Source: CAZHGD01 sp964531735
GTDB lineage: Bacteria > Armatimonadota > UBA10988
Direction of reading: 5' to 3'
Assembly (NCBI GenBank): GCA_964531735.1
Contig: CAZHGD010000026.1
Span: forward strand, 1-57,577
Length of the DNA: 57,577 nucleotides
Made by a program: the position numbers and the translations under genes. Positions 24,337 to 32,511 of the stretch are shown here, in pieces. Below the pieces are notes generated by a model. The model saw nothing but the letters and a program-made list of their open reading frames with translations. It was not told the DNA's origin and searched no databases. The stretch's first letter is position 1. The number at the start of each line of letters is the position of its first letter.

Positions 24337-25593
24337 TCAGCGTAGCACAGCCGCCGCGAACGAGACAGTCTGCTCGGGATCGAACGCGACGTCGTAGTGC
24401 AGTAGTCGCCATTCGGCTTCGGGCAGCAGCGCCCGCAGCAGGTAGAGGTTGGCGACACTGCACACGCTGGTGGCGTTGTGGCTGGCGGCCAGGTGCTCGA
24501 ACCATGCCGCGGCCGAGCGGCCGAGTTGAGCGAGTGCCTCGCGGTCGCGCGCACGCAACACGGTCACCTGGTCGGCATCCACGGCGTCGGCCGCGCCGAA
24601 CCGCGGGCCGATGTGCGACAGGTCGGCGCCAGCCACGATGCACACTCGGCCCGGGTACTCGGCGATGGCCTGCTGGAGCGCCGTGAGCACCTGACCAAGG
24701 CCCGCCTCACCGGCGAGCGCCGCCGGCGCGTCGTAGAACTCGTGCGGCGAGCCGCACAGCACCGGCACCGCACTGAAGCGGCGCCGCGGCAACTCACGGC
24801 TGAGGAACAGCATCTGGAACTCGACCGAGTGCTCCTGCTGGTGGACCAACTCGTCACGGTACCAGTCCGCCACGTCGCCTCCGGCGGCGACGTAATGGCG
24901 CTCCAGCGCGTCCAGGAACGCCGTGTCGGTGGGCACCACGCCGAGCGGCGTCTCATAGCTCAGGCGCGTGAACGTCAGCAGCGGCGCCGGTTCGGGCCAA
25001 CACGTACTGCCGTGCGCCACGCCCAGCACCAGGTAGAGGTCGGCGGGCGCCCGCCGCAGCAACTCGTAAGCCAGGCCATAGCACTGGCCGCCGCGCGCCA
25101 GGTCGATATGGGGCGCCACCAGGCCACGCAGTCCGTCGCCGGCTTCGCCGTCGAGCAGTTGGCGCCCAGTGTCCAGCAGTTCGTCCAGCAGATGACCGCA
25201 CTCCTCCGGTGCCGTCGGATAGCCGCTGCCGCTATGCGCCGCGGGCCGCACACCGGCCGCGCGGAACTCACCGACGGCCGCCTCGCGCGCCTCACGGAAG
25301 CCCGGCGTGTCCAGCAGGTGCCAGTGGTCGAGGTCGGCCACCAGCCGCCTGACGAACTCCTCGGGCAACGCTTCGCCGGTCAACTCCTGCCACTCGGCCG
25401 CGATGTCGGCCAGCGTCCGCGTGCCGTCGAACAGCGACATGAGCACCGCCACGGCGTGCGGCATCTCCACCATAGGCGCGATGCCCGCGGGATCGCGCCA
25501 CGCGATCAGCGGTTGCCCGTCACGCTCGAAGGGCAACGGTTCGAGCGGCCGCAGGCGTGGCTGGTCAACGGCGTCTGGCACTAGCTGACTCAT
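24337..25593 (-). CDS. MEMO family protein with PqqD-like N-terminal domain
   Basis: 418 residues. The C-terminal two thirds (about 155-418) are the MEMO/AmmeMemoRadiSam B fold, a non-heme-metal dioxygenase-like domain: LVAPHIDLARGG holds His162, GVAHGS His194, then EHSVEFQ at 254-260 and GADLSHIG, with a Cys in SVCSVANLYLL where the third ligand is expected. Residues about 35-100 (AVAVLMSLFDGTRTLADIAAEW) resemble a PqqD-type winged-helix peptide-binding domain. No AMMECR1 or radical-SAM partner is nearby. ATG 25593 has no Shine-Dalgarno; a -10-like CATACT sits 8 bases upstream, so a leaderless start is possible. Confidence 0.8.
   Translation of the reverse strand: MSQLVPDAVDQPRLRPLEPLPFERDGQPLIAWRDPAGIAPMVEMPHAVAVLMSLFDGTRTLADIAAEWQELTGEALPEEFVRRLVADLDHWHLLDTPGFREAREAAVGEFRAAGVRPAAHSGSGYPTAPEECGHLLDELLDTGRQLLDGEAGDGLRGLVAPHIDLARGGQCYGLAYELLRRAPADLYLVLGVAHGSTCWPEPAPLLTFTRLSYETPLGVVPTDTAFLDALERHYVAAGGDVADWYRDELVHQQEHSVEFQMLFLSRELPRRRFSAVPVLCGSPHEFYDAPAALAGEAGLGQVLTALQQAIAEYPGRVCIVAGADLSHIGPRFGAADAVDADQVTVLRARDREALAQLGRSAAAWFEHLAASHNATSVCSVANLYLLRALLPEAEWRLLHYDVAFDPEQTVSFAAAVLR
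24339..24347 (-). promoter_or_regulatory. TGTGCTA-type -10 just before the HD gene
   Basis: TGC-TACGCT on the minus strand ends only 6 bases before ATG 24332, overlapping the end of the upstream gene. If used, it would give a leaderless mRNA. Weaker than the other instances because of TACGCT. Confidence 0.25.
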
Positions 25594-25657
25594 GGGCCAG
25601 AGTATGGGGACCGGCGTCGGCGATGTCAACGAAGCCCGGCCGGCGCGGCGGGAGGTT

Positions 25658-25667
25658 GTGCTATGAT
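25658..25667 (+). promoter_or_regulatory. Extended -10 promoter of the SDR gene
   Basis: TGC-TATGAT (TATGAT at 25662-25667) within TTGTGCTATGAT gives a strong extended -10. Predicted transcript start is near 25674, 29 bases before ATG 25703, with TGAGGAG in the leader. No -35 consensus is visible. Confidence 0.55.
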
Positions 25668-25702
25668 GCGGACAAGCATGGGCTGAGGAGCGACGGACGG
25701 CC

Positions 25703-26485
25703 ATGAGTGGTTACCTGACGGAGCTGTTTGGACTGGACGGACAGGTGGCGGTGGTCACTGGCGGGACCGGTGTCCTCTGCGGACACATGGCTTCGGGCCT
25801 GGCTGCGGCCGGCGCCAAGGTGGTGGTCGTGGGGCGCAATGCCGAGCGTGGCGCCGAACGGGTCGAGGCGATCCGCGCCGCCGGTGGCGAAGCCGTCTTC
25901 CTTGCGGCCGCCGCGACCAACCGCGATGAGGTCGAGGGCGTGCTCGCCGCCGCCATTGAGCAGTTCGGGCGCGTCGACATCCTCGTCAACGGCGCCGGCA
26001 TGAACCGCGCCACGCCGTTCCTGGAGATCAGCGACGAGGAGTGGGACGAGATCCTGGCGGTCAACCTGCGTAGCGCCAAGGTGGCCTGTCAGGTCTTCGG
26101 CGCGTACTTCATCGAGCAGCAGATCGCCGGCAGCATCGTCAACCTCGGCTCCATGTCGGGCATCACGGCGCTGTCCCGCGTGTTCACCTACTCGGTGTCG
26201 AAGGCCGGGCTGCACAACCTGACGCAGAACCTGGCTCGCGAATGGGCGCCGCACGGTATCCGCGTCAACGCGCTGGCGCCCGGCTTCTTCCCCGCGGAGC
26301 AGAACCGCAAGATTCTGACCGAGGACCGCGTGCGGTCCATCTTCGGTCACACGCCGATGAACCGCTTCGGCGAGCCCGATGAGCTGATCGGCGCCACACT
26401 GTTGTTGGCCTCGCGGCGTGCCGGCAGCTTCATCACCGGCATCGTGCTGCCGGTGGACGGCGGCTTCGCGGCGATGACCATCTAG
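25703..26485 (+). CDS. Short-chain dehydrogenase/reductase
   Basis: 260-residue NAD(P)-dependent oxidoreductase of the classical SDR family. Cofactor motif TGGTGVLCGHMA (residues about 19-30), NAG-equivalent LVNGAG, catalytic Ser in NLGSMSG and the YSVSK Tyr-Lys pair are all present, with PVDGGF near the end. The opening with 'LFGLDGQVAVVTGGTGVL' resembles SDRs annotated as D-mannonate or gluconate-type sugar-acid oxidoreductases; substrate identity is inference. Preceded by its own extended -10 promoter and followed 25 bases later by the YwiC-like gene. Confidence 0.85.
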   Translation: MSGYLTELFGLDGQVAVVTGGTGVLCGHMASGLAAAGAKVVVVGRNAERGAERVEAIRAAGGEAVFLAAAATNRDEVEGVLAAAIEQFGRVDILVNGAGMNRATPFLEISDEEWDEILAVNLRSAKVACQVFGAYFIEQQIAGSIVNLGSMSGITALSRVFTYSVSKAGLHNLTQNLAREWAPHGIRVNALAPGFFPAEQNRKILTEDRVRSIFGHTPMNRFGEPDELIGATLLLASRRAGSFITGIVLPVDGGFAAMTI

Positions 26486-26510
26486 TCGTAGCGTCGTTCG
26501 GAAGACGACC

Positions 26511-27284
26511 ATGCGGCCTAGCTTGCCCCGCGAGCACGGGGCCTGGGCGATGTTGTTGCTGCCGCTGCTCGCCGCGCTGCTGGTGGCGCACGGCCACGGC
26601 GTGGCGCGCTGGCTGAGCGTGCCGATCGTGGTCTGCGGCTACGCCGCGCGCGAGCCGCTGCACCTCTGCTGGCGCGGTCACGCCAAGCGGTCGGAGATCG
26701 TCTGGCTGGTCGCCTATGGCGTGGTCGCCGGTGCCGCGGCCGTGGCGCTGGTCGTAGCGACCGGCCGCACCACCTGGCTGTACGTGGCCGCCGCCTGCGC
26801 CGTGGCGATGCTGATCAGCACCTTGCCGGCGGTCCACCACCAGGCGCGGTCGCTCATCGCGCAACTGACCGGGGCCATCGCTCTGCCGCTGAGTGCCGTG
26901 GTGGGCACCCTCGCGAGCGAGGCGGGCACCGGTGCCACGCTGGGCCTGCTCTTCGCGCTCTACAACCTGACCGCCGTCACCCACGTGCGCAGCGTCATCA
27001 TGGCGCGCCACGCCGGACGCAATCCTCGCCGCGACCCCGCGGCGCATCGCGCGCGCCTGGTCGGCCTGTGGGCCTTGGTCACCACGGTGCTGGTCGTGGC
27101 CGCCATCATCACGCTCCAGGTGGCGCCGCGGTGCGTGGTCGTCGCCTACCTGGCCGGCTGGTCACGCATAGTGGTGAGCTACCTGCGCGTTCAGCGCAGC
27201 GACACTTCGGTTCGCCGGCTGGGCTGGACCGAGATGCTGCACGCGGTGCTGTTCTGCGCGCTCGTGGTGGCCAGCCTGCACTGA
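26511..27284 (+). CDS. YwiC-like integral membrane protein
   Basis: 257 residues with about seven or eight hydrophobic helices. The N-terminal LPREHGAWAMLLLPLLAALL is the family signature of YwiC-like proteins (PREHGAW), and the RSVIMARHAGRNP segment occurs in the middle. No biochemical function is established for the family. It is on the same strand as and 25 bases after the SDR gene and ends 3 bases before the convergent membrane gene. Confidence 0.8.
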   Translation: MRPSLPREHGAWAMLLLPLLAALLVAHGHGVARWLSVPIVVCGYAAREPLHLCWRGHAKRSEIVWLVAYGVVAGAAAVALVVATGRTTWLYVAAACAVAMLISTLPAVHHQARSLIAQLTGAIALPLSAVVGTLASEAGTGATLGLLFALYNLTAVTHVRSVIMARHAGRNPRRDPAAHRARLVGLWALVTTVLVVAAIITLQVAPRCVVVAYLAGWSRIVVSYLRVQRSDTSVRRLGWTEMLHAVLFCALVVASLH

Positions 27285-27287
27285 GCC

Positions 27288-27854
27288 TCAGGCGTCGGCG
27301 CGGAGTTCATCAACGGCATCGGCCTTCAGGCGCCGGGGCGGGTCGTCGTCGATCCGGCCGCGGTCGACATACTCGAGCCCGGCGACCTCGGCCACCTCGC
27401 GGCAGACCTCGCTCAGGCCCTCGTGGTCGACGCGGTCGTCCAGCTTCTCCACACTGCCGTCCGGCCGAAACAGCAGCACCATGCACCGCTGGCCTTTGGC
27501 TCGGTTGTCGTAGCGCGCGGTCTCCAGCCGGCAGAAGTCACCCAGGCTGAAGTCGCGCCGCACCTTGACGCGCTTGCCGTAGACGCGAGTGAGCTGAATG
27601 CGCTTGCGGCGCGGATTCACCACCAGGTACTCGCGGGGGTCCTTCAGGTACAGCCACAGCCCCGCCCCGGTGGCCGGACCCGTCAGGAACAGCAGTAGCA
27701 ACTCGCCACCGAGCATGCACAGCACGAACAACACCGCCCCGATGGTGAACAGCGCCAGCCCGTGCAGCCGGTAGCTGCCCTCCAGGCGGAACTGGACCTC
27801 GTAGGCGCCCGCCGGCGTCGGCTGGCGGCCCCGGCCGCGCGGCAGCGGCTTCAC
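27288..27854 (-). CDS. Small membrane protein with a two-helix hairpin
   Basis: 188 residues. A basic Pro/Arg/Gly-rich N-terminus (about 1-28) is followed by two membrane helices (about 32-68: HGLALFTIGAVLFVLCMLGG, then LLLLFLTGPATGAGLWLYL) and a cytoplasmic domain beginning VNPRRKRIQLTRVYGKRV, with a beta-strand pattern reminiscent of bacterial PH-like domains. I do not recognise the family with certainty. It overlaps the IMPase stop by 4 bases (ATGA), so it is the last gene of that operon. Confidence 0.7.
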   Translation of the reverse strand: MKPLPRGRGRQPTPAGAYEVQFRLEGSYRLHGLALFTIGAVLFVLCMLGGELLLLFLTGPATGAGLWLYLKDPREYLVVNPRRKRIQLTRVYGKRVKVRRDFSLGDFCRLETARYDNRAKGQRCMVLLFRPDGSVEKLDDRVDHEGLSEVCREVAEVAGLEYVDRGRIDDDPPRRLKADAVDELRADA

Positions 27855-28639
27855 TCCCGGATCCCCGCCGCGGCCAGGCGCTCGACCAGCAGTTCCATCG
27901 TCTCGGGCGCCGCAGCGCAGAGCGGATAGGGCTGCGGCTGGCCTGTGGTCAAGACGGAGAGGTCGGGCTGGGAGCCGTCATAGCGGCAGACCAGCGCCCC
28001 GGCCGCGCGGCAGATGGCGATGCCGGCCACCAGGTCCCAGCCGCAGTCGCCGGCGTGCCAGATGGCCGCGCGTGCCGCGCCATAGGCCACCATCGCGAAG
28101 TGTACCAACGCGCTGCCCATCGCCCGCAGCTTACCCTCGCCACGGAGTTGGAACCCGTCGGCCAGCACCTCCTCGGGTAGCAGCACCGGGTCCGTCGAGG
28201 TGAGCGGCGCGCGGCCGAGCCACGGTCGACACGGCGTGTCATTGCGCCAGGCACCCAGCCCCACGGCGCCGGCGCACACCTCGCGCAGCAACGGCTGGTA
28301 GATGACGCCCAGGACCGGCTCGCCCGCGCGCATCAGGCCGATGCCCACGCACCAGCAAGGGATCCCGTGGACGTAGTTCGTGGTGCCGTCGATCGGGTCG
28401 ATGAACCACACCCAGTCCGAATCCGCCGGGCCGCCGCGGCCGAATTCCTCGCCGAGCACCACCTCGCCGGGGAAGTGCCGCGCCAGGTCGCCGCGAACCA
28501 GCCGTTCGACCTCGCGATCCGCCACGGTCACCAGGCTCTGGTCGCCCTTGCGTTCGCCGCTCACCTGCCCGTAGTGTCGCAGCGCCACCTCACCGGCCCG
28601 CCGCGCGATGTCCACCGTCTTCGCCAACCGCTCCTTCAC
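27851..28639 (-). CDS. Inositol monophosphatase family protein
   Basis: 262-residue Mg/Li-sensitive phosphatase fold. The metal-binding motifs are GEEFG, IDPIDGTTNYVHGIP (residues about 80-94) and CGWDLVAGIAI near the C-terminus, all matching the IMPase/HisN/SuhB family. Candidate substrates are inositol-1-phosphate, histidinol phosphate or other sugar phosphates. It overlaps both its neighbours by 4 bases (start inside the unknown membrane gene, stop at the small membrane gene), implying tight coupling. Confidence 0.9.
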   Translation of the reverse strand: MKERLAKTVDIARRAGEVALRHYGQVSGERKGDQSLVTVADREVERLVRGDLARHFPGEVVLGEEFGRGGPADSDWVWFIDPIDGTTNYVHGIPCWCVGIGLMRAGEPVLGVIYQPLLREVCAGAVGLGAWRNDTPCRPWLGRAPLTSTDPVLLPEEVLADGFQLRGEGKLRAMGSALVHFAMVAYGAARAAIWHAGDCGWDLVAGIAICRAAGALVCRYDGSQPDLSVLTTGQPQPYPLCAAAPETMELLVERLAAAGIRE

Positions 28640-30363
28640 GCCACGATTCCTCTCGCCACGCCGACTGCGGGCCGCCGCCTCAGCAGGCCGGCCAGGAGCC
28701 CGATCAGCAGGCTAGTCGGCGCCAGCCAGCACAGAGCCAGTAGGCACAAGTGACCATAGCTGGGCCGCACGTGTACCCTCAGGCTGGCCTTGGCCGGGTC
28801 AGCGCCAGCGCCACTCAAGCTGGTCTCCACCTGGTAGGTGCCGACCGGTGTGGAGCGTCCCACCTCGACAATGAGGTCGATAGGCACCTCGACGCCCGGC
28901 CCGAGCCGTGCGAACGTCAACTCGCCGACCGTCTCATCGTTCACCGGTGCCGCCTGTAGTGTGCGCAGGACACCGGTGTCACGCGTGTCTGCCGCCCGCG
29001 AGCGCAGGGCCGCCAGAGTCACTCGCGCCGGACTCGCCGCCGCACCCTCCAGCCGTTGTTCGAGGTGCTGGTAGAACAGCGGCCGGCGCGCCAGGTCACT
29101 CAGCACATCGGACAGGTACACCGAGTACCACATCGCCGCGCGCCGGTCGGTCCCAGCCAGCAGGTCGACCACCTGACCCAGCGCGGCGGTGAAGTCGGCC
29201 GGCTTCGCCAAGGACGTGCCGGCCGCCCGCGCCATGGCCGAGTTCAGCGCCGTGACGAGCTTCGGCCGGCTGCTGGCCACGGCCGACCGGTAGGACGCCA
29301 CGAACACGTCCAGCGTCGGCTGCTCGCGCACCTCTTCACGGGCGGCGGCCGAGTTGTACCAGAGGCCGTACCACGTGGGCAGAATGACCTCGCGCAACGC
29401 GCTGGTCAGCCGATCCTCGCCATCACCGCCACTGCGCACCTGCGCCAGGTACGCCAGGCCCTTGTCCAGCCCGGCCGGCGAATCGGCCGCCGACCACATG
29501 ACCACACCGGGCGCACCGCTGACCGCCAGCCGCAAGCCCTGGGCCAGCGCGCCCGTCGGCTCCGCCAGCCGACACGTCAGCGCCACCTGGGCGCGCGACC
29601 GCAGCGTCGCCTGCCGGATCCACACCTCGCCCCGCGGCACGTCCAGCGTCGGCGCGCCGGTGCGCACCGCCCGCCCGTTCACCTGACACCAACCGACCCG
29701 GGCCGTCTCGGCCTCGAACAGGCCGCCGCCAGCGGTCACGCGCACCCCTTCGGGCGACCACAGGCCGAAGGAGACCACCTCTTCGGGCCGCTCATCGTCG
29801 GCCATGCCGGGGAGCTCTTCGCCATCGACCTCGGCAGCGGCCCGCGCGCTGGGCGCCGACCACTGGATGCGGTCCACGTTGAGGCTCGCGGCCCCGGCGA
29901 CCGTCACCTCGATGGTCACCGCCTTCGACAGCTCAACAGCCGAGACAACGGCCTGTCGACGCGGTCCGAAGGCCTCGTTCGGACACTGGAACACGGCCCC
30001 GCCCTGGAAGGCCAGGTGGCGCGTGGTCACCGTCACCGTGCCACCACCCCGTGCGTGCCGGCCGCGACAGAACGGCGCTCGCGCGTTGGCGCGGAGGAAT
30101 CCCACCGCGCGCAGCCGGGTGCCCGTCGGCAACGTGATGGTCGCGCCCTCGGTCAGCTTCACCTGGATGGCCTGGTCGGCACCCGAGGTGATGGACCAGT
30201 TCCGCGGCAGCACCACCTGCTGCACCCCGGACTGGTTCCAGCCCACCCACTCCGAACCCTCGGCCACGCTCGACAGGCGCAGCAGACCGGGGGCGCCCAA
30301 CGCGGCGGGCGCTCCCAGGAGCAGGCCGGCGCCACAGACCGCAACCAAGGCGGACCGTCTCAC
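28636..30363 (-). CDS. Unknown membrane-anchored protein of the ABC-Gld operon
   Basis: 575 residues. Signal peptide (RRSALVAVCGAGLLLGAPAA), a beta-rich extracytoplasmic region (about 30-290), a helical region with several TSALREVILPTWYGLWYNSA-like segments, and one C-terminal membrane helix (LLALCWLAPTSLLIGLLAGL) with a short basic tail. No domain recognised. The GTG at 30363 is preferred because AGGAGG at 30370-30375 is 6 bases upstream; a GTG at 30402 would add 13 residues. Lies 45 bases after the DUF4340 gene, so probably co-transcribed. It could be an accessory of the transporter. Confidence 0.65.
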   Translation of the reverse strand: MRRSALVAVCGAGLLLGAPAALGAPGLLRLSSVAEGSEWVGWNQSGVQQVVLPRNWSITSGADQAIQVKLTEGATITLPTGTRLRAVGFLRANARAPFCRGRHARGGGTVTVTTRHLAFQGGAVFQCPNEAFGPRRQAVVSAVELSKAVTIEVTVAGAASLNVDRIQWSAPSARAAAEVDGEELPGMADDERPEEVVSFGLWSPEGVRVTAGGGLFEAETARVGWCQVNGRAVRTGAPTLDVPRGEVWIRQATLRSRAQVALTCRLAEPTGALAQGLRLAVSGAPGVVMWSAADSPAGLDKGLAYLAQVRSGGDGEDRLTSALREVILPTWYGLWYNSAAAREEVREQPTLDVFVASYRSAVASSRPKLVTALNSAMARAAGTSLAKPADFTAALGQVVDLLAGTDRRAAMWYSVYLSDVLSDLARRPLFYQHLEQRLEGAAASPARVTLAALRSRAADTRDTGVLRTLQAAPVNDETVGELTFARLGPGVEVPIDLIVEVGRSTPVGTYQVETSLSGAGADPAKASLRVHVRPSYGHLCLLALCWLAPTSLLIGLLAGLLRRRPAVGVARGIVA

Positions 30364-30408
30364 GCACAACCTCCTACCCGGGAGCGCCCGGTATCCACTC
30401 ACGTCGGG

Positions 30409-32505
30409 CTAGTCCGGCGGCGGGCCGCCTGGTGGGCCACCCGGCGGGCCACCCGGCCCACCCGGCCCGCCCATGCCCATGCCGCCAGGCGGCTCGGGCA
30501 GCGGCTCGAAGTCGGAGCCCTTCTTCTGCAGGTCCGTCAGGATCATCCCGTTGTCGCTGCGGTAGATGGTCTTGTGCCCCTTCCGCAGGATGAAGGCAGC
30601 CAAGCCGCCCTTCGGGTCCTGACCAACGTACACGGTCTCCTTCTTGCCGTTGGACAAGGTCACCGTCGCCGTCACCGCCGGCTCATCCAGGCCGTAGGCC
30701 GTCAGCTCCTCGCGGATCTGGGCTTCGGTCGTGCCCTGGATCTCACCGACGTACTCGTTGGCGCGCAGGTCACACAGAGCGGTCACCACCGCGGATACCC
30801 GCCCGCTGTCGGCGTCCTTCTTCTCCGGCTTCTCCACCTGCCACTTGTCGCCGCCGGTGCTCTGCACCACCACCAGCTCGCCGTTCTTCTGCCGCAGCGC
30901 AATGCGCTTGAACTTCGAGCGGTCGAGCCCCTGCACCAGCAGGTCGCGCAGGCGGTTCGGGTTGCACTCCAACTCGCGCACGAACGAGGCCCGCACTTCC
31001 ATGACGGTCGTCGAGCCCTCGCGCATCACGAACGTGTTCGACCCGTCCGCCTTCGTCTTGCCGATCTTCAGCGCGGGCAGCGCCTTGCCGTTCTCGGTCA
31101 CCACCACCTGGCCACGCGGCTTGTCCAGGCCGTACTTGCTGAGATCGGTAACGTCATCGACGAAGGCCGTGGCGCGCAGCAGGTTCAGCGTGGACAGCAC
31201 GTTGTCCACCACGCGGGCGTCCGCGGTCAAGGCGACCGGCTCTCTGATCTGCCAGTCAGACGGCGCGCCCGGCTTCGGCTCTTCGGGCAGCTTGGCGTCC
31301 TTGTCCTTGTCCTTGTCCTTGTCCTTGTCCTTGGCCTTCTCGGCCGGCTTGGCACTGGCGTTCTTCTCCAGCACCACCTTGCCGGTGTCGAGCGCGTACT
31401 CCAGGCGCGTGACGGCACCGGTGTTGAGCGCCACCACGGTCTTGTCGCGCAGGTCGGTGCGCTCCTTGTTCAGGGCGTCCTTGATCGACGTCGGCAGCAG
31501 CACTACCTCGTTCTCGCCCCGCTTCTGCGCATAGACCTTCTCGGTCGGCTGCGGCGGCGGAGCGCCCGGCTGCTGTTGCGGCTGGTTGTCCGGCGCACTG
31601 AACTTGCTGCTGCCCAGCAGCAGGCCGACTTCGCCTTTGTCACCCAGGTTGAGCGTGACTTCGGCGGCCGGCTTGTCCAGCCCGTAGGTGGTCAGGTCCT
31701 TCGGCAGCGGGTCGCCGAACTCGTCCACCTTGCCGCTGGCAATGGTGCTGACCATGCTGTCGATGGCCGCGCCATCGGCCGGCAGTTCCGGCTTGCCCGC
31801 CAGCACCCAGTTACCCTCGCGCTTCTCCAGCTCGATGGTGCGCTCCGGGTCGCGGCGCTTCAGCGTCAGCTTCTTCACGTCGCCCGTGGCGAAGGTGAAC
31901 AGGGTCTTGTCGCGCAGGTCGCCCAGTTTCTTGTTGGTGATGTTCTCATCCACGAAGAACTGCGCGAAGACCAGCAGGCCGTCCTTGCCGGCGCGGGCGT
32001 AGTAGCCCTTCTTGTCGGCTGTCTGGTTGCCGATGTAGAGCGTCCCGGTCTTGCCCGACTTGTCCTTGATGGTGATGGACTTGCTGGGCTTGTCCAGTCC
32101 CGAGGCGCTGTCCGGCTTCTTCTTGGCGTCCTCGGCCCCGTAGCTCTGCTGCGCCTTGGCGGTCAGCAACTGCTTGACGAAGTTGCTCGCCGCGGTGCTG
32201 TCGGCCTTGGCCTTCACCGGCTGGGTCAGGTCCCAGTTGGCCTCCTCGTCGCGAGCCGGCTCCTTCTTGTCCTTGTCCTTCGACTTGTCCTTGGCCGCCG
32301 GCTTCGGCTGCTTGACCAGACTGTAGGTGTCCGGCCCACCCGCCACGGTGACCTCGGTCACGTCGGCGGCGTCCTTCATGCCGAGCAACTGCACCAAGGT
32401 GCGATCGGCTTGCTCGTCCGGCTTGTCGCCGCGCTCGTTGCGCAGGCACCAGGCCAGCAGCACGAGCACCACCACAAACAGGCCGAGGGTCTTCCAGAGG
32501 TTCAC
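30409..32505 (-). CDS. DUF4340 family protein, membrane-anchored
   Basis: 698 residues, single N-terminal membrane anchor (about 5-20), then four repeats of a DUF4340-type beta module, each opening with a G/YGLD-K/E-P motif followed by an alternation of strands (VTLNLGDKG, LLLGSS). Lys/Asp-rich linkers (KDKDKDKDKD) separate them, and the tail is Gly/Pro-rich. Bacterial DUF4340 proteins occur as the last member of Gld-type ABC clusters, exactly as here. GTG 32505 has GGAGG 9 bases upstream and lies 6 bases after the GldG-like stop. Confidence 0.8.
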   Translation of the reverse strand: MNLWKTLGLFVVVLVLLAWCLRNERGDKPDEQADRTLVQLLGMKDAADVTEVTVAGGPDTYSLVKQPKPAAKDKSKDKDKKEPARDEEANWDLTQPVKAKADSTAASNFVKQLLTAKAQQSYGAEDAKKKPDSASGLDKPSKSITIKDKSGKTGTLYIGNQTADKKGYYARAGKDGLLVFAQFFVDENITNKKLGDLRDKTLFTFATGDVKKLTLKRRDPERTIELEKREGNWVLAGKPELPADGAAIDSMVSTIASGKVDEFGDPLPKDLTTYGLDKPAAEVTLNLGDKGEVGLLLGSSKFSAPDNQPQQQPGAPPPQPTEKVYAQKRGENEVVLLPTSIKDALNKERTDLRDKTVVALNTGAVTRLEYALDTGKVVLEKNASAKPAEKAKDKDKDKDKDKDAKLPEEPKPGAPSDWQIREPVALTADARVVDNVLSTLNLLRATAFVDDVTDLSKYGLDKPRGQVVVTENGKALPALKIGKTKADGSNTFVMREGSTTVMEVRASFVRELECNPNRLRDLLVQGLDRSKFKRIALRQKNGELVVVQSTGGDKWQVEKPEKKDADSGRVSAVVTALCDLRANEYVGEIQGTTEAQIREELTAYGLDEPAVTATVTLSNGKKETVYVGQDPKGGLAAFILRKGHKTIYRSDNGMILTDLQKKGSDFEPLPEPPGGMGMGGPGGPGGPPGGPPGGPPPD
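31297..31332. repeat. Hexanucleotide microsatellite GTCCTT x6
   Basis: Six perfect tandem copies of a 6-base unit encode the Lys-Asp run of the DUF4340 protein on the minus strand. Copy-number change would alter linker length without frameshift. A shorter run (two units) is at 32269-32280 in the same gene. Confidence 0.95.
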
Positions 32506-32511
32506 GGCTGC

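Noticed and set aside
31297..31332. Phase-variable repeat that switches the gene on and off
   Set aside because: The unit is six bases, so changes keep the frame and only alter a Lys-Asp linker.
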